NCBI GenBank assembly: GCA_042408415.1
Contig: JBHORE010000029.1
Coordinates: forward strand, 1-16,760
Origin: Thermobaculum sp042408415
Lineage (GTDB): Bacteria; Chloroflexota; Chloroflexia; Thermobaculales; Thermobaculaceae
DNA length: 16,760 nucleotides
Direction of reading: 5' to 3'
A program made the translations under genes and the position numbers. The notes below the pieces were generated by a model, which was given only the letters and a program-made list of their open reading frames with translations, was not told where the DNA came from and did no database searches. Below are positions 7,271 through 14,153 of the stretch, one piece after another (positions within the stretch are counted from its first letter, which is position 1; each line of letters begins with the position of its first letter).

Positions 7271-8484
7271 CTAGGAATGGCGTTGGAAAAATGAGGTGGA
7301 GCAACGACTCTCTAGCAACTAGTACAGAGCAGACAGTCGAGTTGGAGCTTCATGACATGGCTCACGGTGGTAGAGCCTTAGGTAGGCACGAAGGCATGGT
7401 TGTCTTCGTGCCATTTGGCATACCTGGGGAAAAAGTATTAGCACGCATATATCACAAGCATAAGAGGTATGCAGAAGCCGAGATAATAGACATAATCACC
7501 TCATCGCAGGACAGGGTAATACCCAAGTGTCCATACTTCGGAGTATGCGGTGGATGCCATTACCAACATATAAGGTATGAAAGGCAGCTTGAGATCAAAC
7601 GCCACATAGTGGAATCCTTGCTGTCCAGAATTGGAGGCTTCAGAGATGTAAAAGTGCTTCCTACCATTCCTTCTCCAAGAGAGTATTATTACCGCAATAG
7701 CGCGAGGTTCCTCTGTGGCCAGCAAGGGGACCTAGGGTTTACTGACTGGCGAAGCAACAGTTTTATAAAAGTAGATACATGCCCAATAATGGATGAAAAG
7801 ATTAACGACGTGCTCCATCACATACAGGGGCATGGCCTACCTGGAGAAAATGTAAGGATAAGATACAGCAGACAAAAAGATGACTTAGTAATATGGCCCA
7901 AGCTATCCACAGACCTAGAAACTGGGCAGCAGTTTCATACTCAGGTCTTACTAGGAAGAGAGTTCAGAGTATCCGCAACATCCTTCTTTCAAGTAAATAC
8001 GCTGCAGGCTGAAAACCTCATAAGAATAGCGCTAGATGAACTTGAACCCTTGGAAGGCAAAACGGTCGTTGATGCCTATTGCGGAGTAGGAACTTTCACT
8101 CGTTTTATAGCAGAGAGAGCCGAACTTACGATAGGAATAGAAGAATCCCCTTCAGCTACTGCCGACTTTAGATACAACATGCAAGGGCTTAAAGCAAAGC
8201 TAATAGAGGGAAGAGCTGAGAAGGAACTGGGTAGATTACCAAATAACATCGACAGATTATTGCTGGACCCACCTAGAACTGGTTGCGAACCTGAAGCGCT
8301 GGAAATCATATTAGAGCTTGCTCCTGAGAAGATCGTCTATGTTAGCTGCGACCCAGCAACTCTGGCAAGAGATCTAAAAGTCCTATGCTCAACTGGAGCA
8401 TATAGACTTAAGAAAGTACAACCCGTGGACATGTTCCCACAGACCTTCCACATAGAAACTATAGCTTCATTGGAGCTGCTATAA
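7267..8484 (+). CDS. 23S rRNA (uracil-5)-methyltransferase, RlmD/RumA type
   Basis: A 405-residue SAM-dependent enzyme that methylates C5 of a uridine in RNA, most likely 23S rRNA. A TRAM domain comes first (VELELHDMAHGGRALGR, about 24-40). A 4Fe-4S set follows: C88-x5-C94-x2-C97 plus C172. The SAM-binding loop is DAYCGVGTFTRF (269-280). DPPRTGCEP lies at 334-342, the nucleophile is C361 in YVSCDPATLARDL, and the general base is E397 in TFHIETIA. All catalytic parts are present. ATG 7267 overlaps the preceding stop as ATGA and suggests coupling; ATG 7261 or 7291 are possible alternatives and none has a strong Shine-Dalgarno sequence. RlmC, RlmD, RlmCD and TrmA cannot be fully separated without alignment, but the TRAM domain plus cluster favours RlmD or RlmCD. 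Confidence 0.88.
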   Translation: MTRNGVGKMRWSNDSLATSTEQTVELELHDMAHGGRALGRHEGMVVFVPFGIPGEKVLARIYHKHKRYAEAEIIDIITSSQDRVIPKCPYFGVCGGCHYQHIRYERQLEIKRHIVESLLSRIGGFRDVKVLPTIPSPREYYYRNSARFLCGQQGDLGFTDWRSNSFIKVDTCPIMDEKINDVLHHIQGHGLPGENVRIRYSRQKDDLVIWPKLSTDLETGQQFHTQVLLGREFRVSATSFFQVNTLQAENLIRIALDELEPLEGKTVVDAYCGVGTFTRFIAERAELTIGIEESPSATADFRYNMQGLKAKLIEGRAEKELGRLPNNIDRLLLDPPRTGCEPEALEIILELAPEKIVYVSCDPATLARDLKVLCSTGAYRLKKVQPVDMFPQTFHIETIASLELL

Positions 8485-8499
8485 GAGAGGGAAATGAAG

Positions 8500-8573
8500 T
8501 GCCCCCAGCGGGATTCGAACCCGCGATCTTCACCTTGAAAGGGTGACGTCCTAGGCCACTAGACTATGGGGGC
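8500..8573 (-). tRNA. tRNA-Glu(UUC)
   Basis: A 74-nt cloverleaf. The acceptor is GCCCCCA/TGGGGGC with discriminator A. The anticodon stem TCACC/GGTGA closes the loop CTTTCAA, giving anticodon UUC, and the T arm is GCGGG-TTCGAAT-CCCGC. No CCA is encoded (CTT follows). It lies downstream of tRNA-Glu(CUC) on the same strand, with a hairpin between them. Confidence 0.97.
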
Positions 8574-8578
8574 TTGAA

Positions 8579-8608
8579 TTATAAAGCGGGGCAACACAAT
8601 CGCCCCGC
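8579..8608 (-). terminator. Hairpin between the two tRNA-Glu genes
   Basis: A perfect 7-bp stem GCGGGGC/GCCCCGC (8602-8608 with 8586-8592) with a 9-nt loop is followed on the minus strand by TTTATAATT. It could terminate the tRNA-Glu(CUC) transcript or act as a processing structure between the two tRNAs. The tail also contains TATAAT (8578-8583), but a start 7 bases further on would fall inside the mature tRNA-Glu(UUC), so a promoter role is unlikely. Confidence 0.6.
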
Positions 8609-8615
8609 AGATCTC

Positions 8616-8692
8616 TGGTAGCGCATGCGGGATTCGAACCCGCGATCTCCACCTTGAGAGGGTGGTGTCCTAGGCCACTAGACGAATGCGCC
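8616..8692 (-). tRNA. tRNA-Glu(CUC), CCA encoded
   Basis: The mature body is 8619-8692 (74 nt), and CCA is encoded at 8616-8618. The acceptor GGCGCAT pairs with ATGCGCT, leaving a G1-U72 wobble at the end. The anticodon stem CCACC/GGTGG closes CTCTCAA, giving anticodon CUC for GAG. The T arm GCGGG-TTCGAAT-CCCGC is identical to that of the neighbouring tRNA-Glu(UUC), and the D arm is nearly the same, so the two look like diverged duplicates. Confidence 0.96.
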
Positions 8693-8709
8693 ATGCGTAT
8701 GACGGGCAT

Positions 8710-8739
8710 ATTCTAGCGAACTAATTGGCCAGACGTCAA
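8710..8739 (-). promoter_or_regulatory. Promoter for the tRNA-Glu genes
   Basis: Minus strand TTGACG (8734-8739), an 18-base spacer and TAGAAT (8710-8715). This is a good sigma-70-type match. The start would be near 8703, giving about an 11-base leader before tRNA-Glu(CUC). Confidence 0.7.
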
Positions 8740-8748
8740 GTTCTACTT

Positions 8749-9489
8749 TCAGACCAATGTATTCTTTTCACAATGTATCTGGGGCTTTCTATCTAACCTC
8801 GGATCACCACATAGGTGCTGAACTACAGAGTAGATCTCCGAGGATTTGGGTGTATAAGTAGCAACAGAGTTGTAGCTTTGGGATTGCAAGCATCGCACTA
8901 CTAAATCCATATGCTTTCTCTGCTCCATAAGCGCTTTATCTATAAGAATGATAGATACGCTTGAGTCTTCAGCAGCTATATCAAGCCCCCAAAATAGATG
9001 GGGAAGGCACAAGCCATGAGACTTCATATACGCTTCTTCAAACGACTCATCTTCGAACCCTTGAAGAAGAGCGCTCAGGTATTTATGTTCCTCCTCTTGT
9101 TGAAAGACACAAACCGGACATACCGGCTTGCTTTTGATGACCTTCCTTATGTTCTCCAAGCTGTTTCTCAATCTATGACTCCATCCTTTTGAAGATCTCC
9201 TCTCAAACAACTCTCTTCTTTTGAGGTGAAGATGATAGCCTAGGTAGGCGACTATATCCCGGTAGAGAATGCATGTTGCTAGAAGCCTCGGTCTTTCAAA
9301 CCATTGCTCAGCATGGTCCTTGCAGAACCCAAACGAGACAACTAAATCCTTTCTAACCTTGGCATCATTTATGAATTCATAATCCAGGCTATCTAAGTAC
9401 GAATCTACTGCTAAACGGACAAGACGACATACTGGACAGCCATCTAGGCGAAAAGCTGTAAGAAGATCATAATAGGTGTTGACGTGCAT
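8749..9489 (-). CDS. DUF6062 family protein, Cys/His-rich
   Basis: A 246-residue protein of unknown function that fits DUF6062 from memory. Four short Cys/His modules are visible in two pairs: GCPVC near the N-terminus with GFCKDH about 35 residues later, then KPVCPVC mid-protein with GLCLPHLFWGLD about 35 residues later. This duplicated CPxC...C-x2-H layout suggests two metal or Fe-S sites, or two redox-active pairs. No signal peptide or membrane segment is seen. The frame is open to a TTG at 9549, but that codon lies inside the -35 box of a strong promoter, so ATG 9489 (preceded by CAGGTG at 7-base spacing) is the real start. It is divergent from ftsH. Function is not assigned. Confidence 0.8.
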   Translation of the reverse strand: MHVNTYYDLLTAFRLDGCPVCRLVRLAVDSYLDSLDYEFINDAKVRKDLVVSFGFCKDHAEQWFERPRLLATCILYRDIVAYLGYHLHLKRRELFERRSSKGWSHRLRNSLENIRKVIKSKPVCPVCVFQQEEEHKYLSALLQGFEDESFEEAYMKSHGLCLPHLFWGLDIAAEDSSVSIILIDKALMEQRKHMDLVVRCLQSQSYNSVATYTPKSSEIYSVVQHLCGDPRLDRKPQIHCEKNTLV

Positions 9490-9521
9490 AGCAGACACCT
9501 GCAAATAATATGTCAAATTAG

Positions 9522-9549
9522 ATTCTACCCCTATTCCTGCTTTAGTCAA
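9522..9549 (-). promoter_or_regulatory. Promoter for the DUF6062 gene
   Basis: Minus strand TTGACT (9544-9549), a 16-base spacer and TAGAAT (9522-9527). The start would be near 9515, about 26 bases before ATG 9489. This promoter decides the gene start, because the longer frame would begin within it. Confidence 0.65.
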
Positions 9550-9573
9550 ATTACGGTTTGTATAGGATTCGGG

Positions 9574-9579
9574 TACAAT
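9574..9579 (+). promoter_or_regulatory. Candidate -10 for ftsH
   Basis: TACAAT lies 35 bases before the TTG start of ftsH, in the divergent gap with the DUF6062 gene. The -35 region (TTACGG, 17 bases upstream) is poor, so this call is tentative. Confidence 0.3.
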
Positions 9580-9614
9580 CTTGTTGAGAATATTCGCTGG
9601 TAGGTGTTACAGCT

Positions 9615-11555
9615 TTGACCAATAATCAGACCGATAGACCCAGACCACCCGGACCTGAATCTAGAAGGTTCGACAACAACGACGAGAACAACAGAAATAG
9701 ATGGGGGCCTATACCCAGTTGGGCATGGATAGTTCTAATTGTGGCATTGCTACTCAACTGGCTGGTAGCTCCTATTTTGTTCCCTGAAGGCAAGGGGGCA
9801 GCATCCATACCCTATACTAGCTTTAAGCAACAACTTGAGAACAACAACGTCGTAGAGGTCACTACCCAAGCGGATAAGATAACTGGTGAGTTCAAACAGG
9901 CTGTCAAGGTACCAGGGGTTGATCAACCAGTCAAGAGATTTGTAACCCATATACCAGCCTTCGGCGATGATCAGCTGATGAGCCAGCTTGACCAGAAAGG
10001 CGTTATAGTAAATGTACAGCCAGAAAGCAGCACACGTTCCCTGCTGTTAAGCATTTTGATTAGTTTTGGGCCTACGATACTCTTCTTCTTACTGTTCCTC
10101 TGGCTTATCTCCAAAGCACAGTCTTCTCAACAGGGGCTTTTTGGTCTCGGAAAGAGCAGAGCTAAGAGATACAACGCCACAGAATCTACAAGAGTTACTT
10201 TTGATGACGTAGCTGGCATCGAAGAGGCTAAGCAGGAACTTGCAGAGATCGTGGACTTCCTCAAGAACCCACAGAAGTACCAAAGATTAGGTGGCACCAT
10301 ACCGAAAGGTGTTCTACTGATAGGTCCTCCAGGTACTGGCAAAACTCTCTTGGCCCGAGCAGTAGCTGGAGAGGCAGGTGTGCCTTTCTTCAGCATGTCT
10401 GGCTCCGAGTTCGTGGAGATGATAGTAGGTGTGGGAGCTGCAAGGGTACGCGAGCTCTTCCAGCAAGCTAAGAAGGAAGCTCCCTGCATCATCTTTGTGG
10501 ACGAGCTAGATGCCATAGGAAGAAGAAGAGGCAGCAGCATCAACGTTGGAGGACATGACGAGAGAGAGCAGACCCTCAACCAACTTTTGGAGGAGATGGA
10601 CGGTTTTGACTCAAGGCAAGGAGTGATCGTCCTCGCAGCTACTAACCGCCCAGATGTCCTTGATCCAGCATTACTGCGCCCTGGGAGATTTGACCGCCGG
10701 GTGGTGGTGCAACGTCCAGATAAGGTAGGCAGGCTCAAGATACTACAAGTACATACTAGAAACGTACCTCTTGATCCAAATCTAGACCTTTCGGAAATAG
10801 CAGCAGCCACTCCTGGACTGGTAGGTGCTGATCTGAGGAACCTCGTCAATGAGGCAGCGTTGTTGGCGGCAAGACGGGGGAAGAACTACGTCGACAGAGA
10901 AGATTTCTTCGACGCACTGGAGAAGATAACTCTTGGTGCTGAGCGTAAGCTCCTTATCAGTGAGGAAGATCGCAGGCGCGTGGCCTACCATGAATCTGGA
11001 CACGCCTTGCTAGGGTTGTTACTACCTGAGGCTGATCCCGTACATAAGGTAACTATTATCCCCAGAGGGCAAGCCCTAGGTGTTACATACCAAACTCCCG
11101 AGGACGATAGATATAACTATACCGAGAGATATCTACGCAGCAGGATAACTGCGGCATTGGGAGGTAGAGCCGCAGAAGAGTTAGTATTCGGTACCGTAAC
11201 CACAGGTGCGGAGAACGACCTCAAGCAGGTGACCGAGATAGCCAGGCAGATGGTCACAAGATGGGGTATGAGTAAGGAGGTAGGGCTGGTTTATCTGTCG
11301 CCAGATGGTCAGGATGATTTCCTAGGACCTAACCCGGTCGCCACACGAGAATATAGCGAATCACTAGCGACCGTAATCGACAGGGAGACAAGAAGAATAA
11401 TCGACGAGTGTTACTCAGAAGCTTTGTCTCTCTTGAATAGGGAGAGACAAAGGCTGGATAACTTAGCAGAGGCTCTACTTAGGGAAGAATCCCTAGATGA
11501 GCAGCAGATACGAGAGATCGTAGGGCTTGGAGAGAAACAACCAGAGCCTGCCTAG
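9615..11555 (+). CDS. ftsH: ATP-dependent zinc metalloprotease FtsH
   Basis: A 646-residue membrane-anchored AAA+ protease for quality control of membrane and short-lived cytosolic proteins, working as a hexamer. The start is a hydrophilic, Asn/Asp/Arg-rich stretch, then TM1 (about 35-56), an extracytoplasmic domain and TM2 (about 143-167). Walker A is GPPGTGKT (237-244), Walker B CIIFVDELDA (291-300), and the second region of homology ATNRPDVLDPALLRPGRFDR. The zinc site is HESGH (459-463), with D535 in GAENDL as the likely third ligand. All catalytic parts are present and the length is normal. The start codon is TTG 9615, with TAGGTG at 9601-9606 eight bases before it; no nearer ATG exists. 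It converges on the receiver gene 11 bases downstream. No terminator is evident. Confidence 0.97.
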   Translation: MTNNQTDRPRPPGPESRRFDNNDENNRNRWGPIPSWAWIVLIVALLLNWLVAPILFPEGKGAASIPYTSFKQQLENNNVVEVTTQADKITGEFKQAVKVPGVDQPVKRFVTHIPAFGDDQLMSQLDQKGVIVNVQPESSTRSLLLSILISFGPTILFFLLFLWLISKAQSSQQGLFGLGKSRAKRYNATESTRVTFDDVAGIEEAKQELAEIVDFLKNPQKYQRLGGTIPKGVLLIGPPGTGKTLLARAVAGEAGVPFFSMSGSEFVEMIVGVGAARVRELFQQAKKEAPCIIFVDELDAIGRRRGSSINVGGHDEREQTLNQLLEEMDGFDSRQGVIVLAATNRPDVLDPALLRPGRFDRRVVVQRPDKVGRLKILQVHTRNVPLDPNLDLSEIAAATPGLVGADLRNLVNEAALLAARRGKNYVDREDFFDALEKITLGAERKLLISEEDRRRVAYHESGHALLGLLLPEADPVHKVTIIPRGQALGVTYQTPEDDRYNYTERYLRSRITAALGGRAAEELVFGTVTTGAENDLKQVTEIARQMVTRWGMSKEVGLVYLSPDGQDDFLGPNPVATREYSESLATVIDRETRRIIDECYSEALSLLNRERQRLDNLAEALLREESLDEQQIREIVGLGEKQPEPA

Positions 11556-11566
11556 AACCATCCAGT

Positions 11567-11926
11567 TTATTGGTTTAGAAATTTGTGAACGGCTTCCACT
11601 ATGGCAACTATGTCAAAAGGCTTATGGATAAGGCCATCGGCTGGACAATCGCCCTTGTCCAGCCGATGTATAGCACTCATAAGAATGACTTTGGTATCGG
11701 AAATTGAAGGATCTGACTTGACCATCTTACAGAGCTCTCTGCCATCCAATCTAGGCATCATCACATCTGTAAGCACAACATCGGGCCTCTGCTCCTTGAT
11801 GATACGCATCGCCTGCTCACCATCATAGGCTGTGAGCAATTGAACTCGGCCATCATCAAGGACCATCACAATTAGCTCAACTATCTCAGCTTCATCATCA
11901 ACTATAAGTACTTTTTTCATAAGCAT
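11567..11926 (-). CDS. Stand-alone response regulator receiver protein (CheY-like)
   Basis: A 119-residue single receiver domain with no output domain. The acidic pocket is D10-D11-E12 (VDDE), the phospho-acceptor is D54 (LTDVMMPRLDG), the switch hydroxyl is S84 (LMSA) and the conserved lysine is K102 (HKPFD). All key residues are present, so it should be phosphorylated by a partner histidine kinase, but none lies in the window. It follows the KaiC-like ATPase gene by 30 bases on the same strand, suggesting a joint operon and a phospho-signalling partnership. Residues 87-97 are encoded by a perfect 14-bp inverted repeat (separate entry). ATG 11926 is used, with weak GAGTAGAG upstream; ATG 11920 (MKKVLIVDD) is equally possible. 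Confidence 0.92.
   Translation of the reverse strand: MLMKKVLIVDDEAEIVELIVMVLDDGRVQLLTAYDGEQAMRIIKEQRPDVVLTDVMMPRLDGRELCKMVKSDPSISDTKVILMSAIHRLDKGDCPADGLIHKPFDIVAIVEAVHKFLNQ
11635..11668. repeat. Perfect 14-bp inverted repeat inside the receiver gene
   Basis: CATCGGCTGGACAA (11635-11648) and its exact reverse complement (11655-11668) flank a 6-base centre. It lies within the coding region for the segment between the switch Ser and the conserved Lys of the receiver. RNA from either strand would fold into a very stable hairpin. No U-tract follows on the minus strand, so it is not a standard terminator. Confidence 0.85.
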
Positions 11927-11956
11927 TATTGCTCTACTCAGAGAAGTTGGAGTACA

Positions 11957-13342
11957 CTAGCGCCCAAGCCCCTCAACCTTATCTTTTATCTCTATACCAG
12001 CTGGTGTGATTGCAAACTCGTATACCGTGTTATCATGCTCAATGCCACGCATTCTCACTATGGTCAATACTCTCTTCAACTCTCCACTCAAATTTATCCT
12101 ATCCATGGTCAGGATGTTATCCACCGGTGCCCACTCAGGAGAGGCAGCCCACAACGACATGCTCTTATCACCGCATGTGATAAGAGTAGTCACATTGCGT
12201 GAACGCATTATCTGGGCCAAGGCACCAACGAAAGGCATAAATCGCCCATCTCTATCCAGCTCTTCTTTTACAACCTCAAAGCCATCGATCACGAGTCGAG
12301 ATGGGGACGACTCCGGTAACTGAGAAATGATCTGATGTACTAGCTTGTCTGCACTTATATCAGAGAACGGAAATTGAATGGTGGTAACGTTTCCTCTACT
12401 CAAAGCATCTTCTAGATCTACTCCTATACTAGATAGACGTCTAGATAAATCCTCGAGAGTATCATAGAAAGTTGCGAATAAGACCCTCTGGCCCTCCTTT
12501 ATACCTGCTGCTAAAAACTGCAAAGACAACAAGCTCTTCCCAACTCCAAGAGGGCCCAGCACTAGATTAGATGAGCAGATGGGGACACCTCCTGTTATCT
12601 CATCTAATCCAGCTATACCCCAGCTCACCCTTTTATTCGTATCGCAAGGCCAAACTTTGCTAGCTAAGGTTTCTATCCTTGGATATATTGCAATACCAGA
12701 GGGTGTGATCTCAAAGTAATGCTTGCCAGGGATGGGATCACCTCCCCTCATCTTGAGTATCTCTATCTTCCTAGTCGCACTGCTGTTAAGGCTTGACAAG
12801 CTAAGATGAATGATGGTGTCGCTTATTGCCTGTTCCGGATGAGTAAAACTATCCATCCTGTACTGATCTTCAACCATCAGAATGGTGCATCCAAGCATGA
12901 ATAGCGCCGAACTCAGATTGAAAATAAAGTTTTGTACAGCAGCTGCGTCCCCAGTTAGGGTAAAAAGGCTTCTAAAGGAGTCTATTACTAGAAGTTCTAC
13001 TCCCTGTTCGATCACTGTGCTCCTTATCTCGGCAAGAGTCTTATCTAATCCTTCTTCTTGCAGCAGCTTCTGTATGTTCAGGATCTGAAGGGCATTACCG
13101 AGCAGGGTGTCATCAAAAAAAGATAGCGTGCTGAGATGAGCTATTAGCTTGGCATTGGTCTCGGTAAGCGCGGTAAGCATAACCACTTTCTTGCCTTGAA
13201 ACGCATGGTGAAAAGCCATCTGAGTCACCAATATGGTCTTGCCAACGCCCGGAGGACCTCCAACCAGCACAAATGAACCTTTAGGTATACCACCACCAAG
13301 GAGCAGGTCAAAGCCAGGAACACCCGTACTTATCTTGTCCAC
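11957..13342 (-). CDS. KaiC/RAD55-like double-domain ATPase
   Basis: A 461-residue protein of two tandem KaiC-type RecA-fold domains. Domain 1 has the start motif ISTGVPGFDLLLGGGIPKG, Walker A GPPGVGKT (29-36) and Walker B LLVID (D121). Domain 2 has GIAGLDEITGG, Walker A GPLGVGKS (263-270) and Walker B RLVID (D353). Each half ends in a KaiC-style KMRGG...ITPSGIAIYP or RMRG...ITPAGIEI segment. In KaiC a Glu pair follows strand 2; here the matching spots appear to read TE (60-61) and YD (293-294), so the first Glu is absent in both. It is slightly shorter than clock KaiC (about 519), and no kaiA or kaiB is seen. The start is GTG 13342 with GGTAGGG upstream. The receiver gene follows 30 bases downstream. 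Likely a signalling ATPase; its target is unknown. Confidence 0.88.
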   Translation of the reverse strand: MDKISTGVPGFDLLLGGGIPKGSFVLVGGPPGVGKTILVTQMAFHHAFQGKKVVMLTALTETNAKLIAHLSTLSFFDDTLLGNALQILNIQKLLQEEGLDKTLAEIRSTVIEQGVELLVIDSFRSLFTLTGDAAAVQNFIFNLSSALFMLGCTILMVEDQYRMDSFTHPEQAISDTIIHLSLSSLNSSATRKIEILKMRGGDPIPGKHYFEITPSGIAIYPRIETLASKVWPCDTNKRVSWGIAGLDEITGGVPICSSNLVLGPLGVGKSLLSLQFLAAGIKEGQRVLFATFYDTLEDLSRRLSSIGVDLEDALSRGNVTTIQFPFSDISADKLVHQIISQLPESSPSRLVIDGFEVVKEELDRDGRFMPFVGALAQIMRSRNVTTLITCGDKSMSLWAASPEWAPVDNILTMDRINLSGELKRVLTIVRMRGIEHDNTVYEFAITPAGIEIKDKVEGLGR

Positions 13343-13383
13343 CCCTACCCTACCTTATAAACTAGGCTTGCAGTGTCGCAAAC

Positions 13384-13418
13384 ATTATAAACATGTAGCA
13401 AGGGCATAGATCTAGATC
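13384..13418 (-). promoter_or_regulatory. Candidate -10 and palindrome upstream of the KaiC-like gene
   Basis: TATAAT reads on the minus strand at 13384-13389, about 41 bases before the GTG start. A perfect 10-bp palindrome, GATCTAGATC, lies at 13409-13418, close to where a -35 would fall, and could be an operator. No good -35 is seen. The rest of the gap between 13343 and 13463 shows nothing else. Confidence 0.35.
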
Positions 13419-13455
13419 CAAAGCATAAACTTAAAGGTCAGTTGTCGCAGTCAGG

Positions 13456-13489
13456 GAAAATAAGGGGCATGGGAAAGAACCCATGCCCC
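13456..13489 (-). terminator. Rho-independent terminator of the DJ-1/PfpI gene
   Basis: A perfect 10-bp stem GGGGCATGGG/CCCATGCCCC (13464-13473 with 13480-13489) has a 6-base loop and is followed on the minus strand by TTATTTTC. It lies 6 bases after the gene's stop and separates it from the KaiC-like gene. Confidence 0.88.
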
Positions 13490-13495
13490 GGAGAA

Positions 13496-14089
13496 TCACA
13501 TCTGAGGAATAGTGAACTCGCTAGCGGATTGAGCTCTAGCCTCGTGTATGCCTTCCTGCACCTCTTCTATGAGCTTAGCACAGAAGGCTGGTAGGTCATT
13601 AGGATTTCGGCTAGTAATAATACCTTGATCAACAACCACTTCTTGGTCAACCCAATTGCCGCCCGCATTCTTTATATCGGTCTTCAAGCTGGGATAAGAC
13701 GTGAGCGTCCTTCCACGGACTACATCAGCCTCAACCAGAGTCCAAGGACCATGGCATATAGCTGCTACAGGTTTCCCAGATTCTACGAACTCTCGCACGA
13801 GCCTTACAGCATCCTGGTTCATACGAAGTTTATCAGGGTTTGCCACACCACCTGGCAGCACAAGAGCATCATATTCGCTGGCTGAGACCTGATCCACAGT
13901 CTTATCCACTTTGAATGTATCAGCCTTATCCATGCCATTGACGCCTTGGATCTCGCCAGACTTGATAGATATAAGGTGAGCCTCTGCACCCTCCTGAGTA
14001 ACAGCCTGCCAGGGTTCAGTCAGCTCTACCTGCTCGACACCATCGGTAGCAAGAAATGCAATCTTTTTCCCTTCGAGTTTGCCAGCCAT
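13496..14089 (-). CDS. DJ-1/PfpI-family protein (type 1 glutamine amidotransferase-like)
   Basis: A 197-residue cytoplasmic protein of the DJ-1/PfpI superfamily. The nucleophile elbow is AAICHGPWTLVEA, with C112 and H113, and acidic residues in DGVEQVELTEP (about 16-26) form the other side of the site. This matches the PfpI/YhbO branch, whose members have been described as proteases, chaperones or deglycases; the physiological activity is debated. It is complete, with a C-terminal extension of about 15 residues beyond the usual core. ATG 14089 has a strong AAGGAGG about 8 bases upstream. It is 64 bases downstream of metG on the same strand, so read-through from the T-box transcript is possible, and it ends in a clear terminator. 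Confidence 0.9.
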   Translation of the reverse strand: MAGKLEGKKIAFLATDGVEQVELTEPWQAVTQEGAEAHLISIKSGEIQGVNGMDKADTFKVDKTVDQVSASEYDALVLPGGVANPDKLRMNQDAVRLVREFVESGKPVAAICHGPWTLVEADVVRGRTLTSYPSLKTDIKNAGGNWVDQEVVVDQGIITSRNPNDLPAFCAKLIEEVQEGIHEARAQSASEFTIPQM

Positions 14090-14153
14090 TCAGAAACCTC
14101 CTTCAAACTACAACCTTGACACTAATCAAGCTCGCAACTCTTATGCCAGCAGC

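Noticed and set aside
8578..8583. TATAAT just before tRNA-Glu(UUC) as a promoter
   Set aside because: The start site would be inside the mature tRNA and no -35 is present; it is more likely the T-rich tail of the hairpin.
9490..9549. Upstream extension of the DUF6062 gene to a TTG
   Set aside because: The TTG is part of a -35 box, and the promoter start falls after it.
10127..10849. A 240-codon minus-strand open frame opposite ftsH
   Set aside because: It is antisense to the conserved AAA+ domain of FtsH, is Ser/Pro/Arg-rich as expected of a shadow frame, and matches no family I know.
12006..12323. A 105-codon + strand frame
   Set aside because: It lies wholly antisense to the second domain of the KaiC-like gene and has no ribosome site or recognisable motif.
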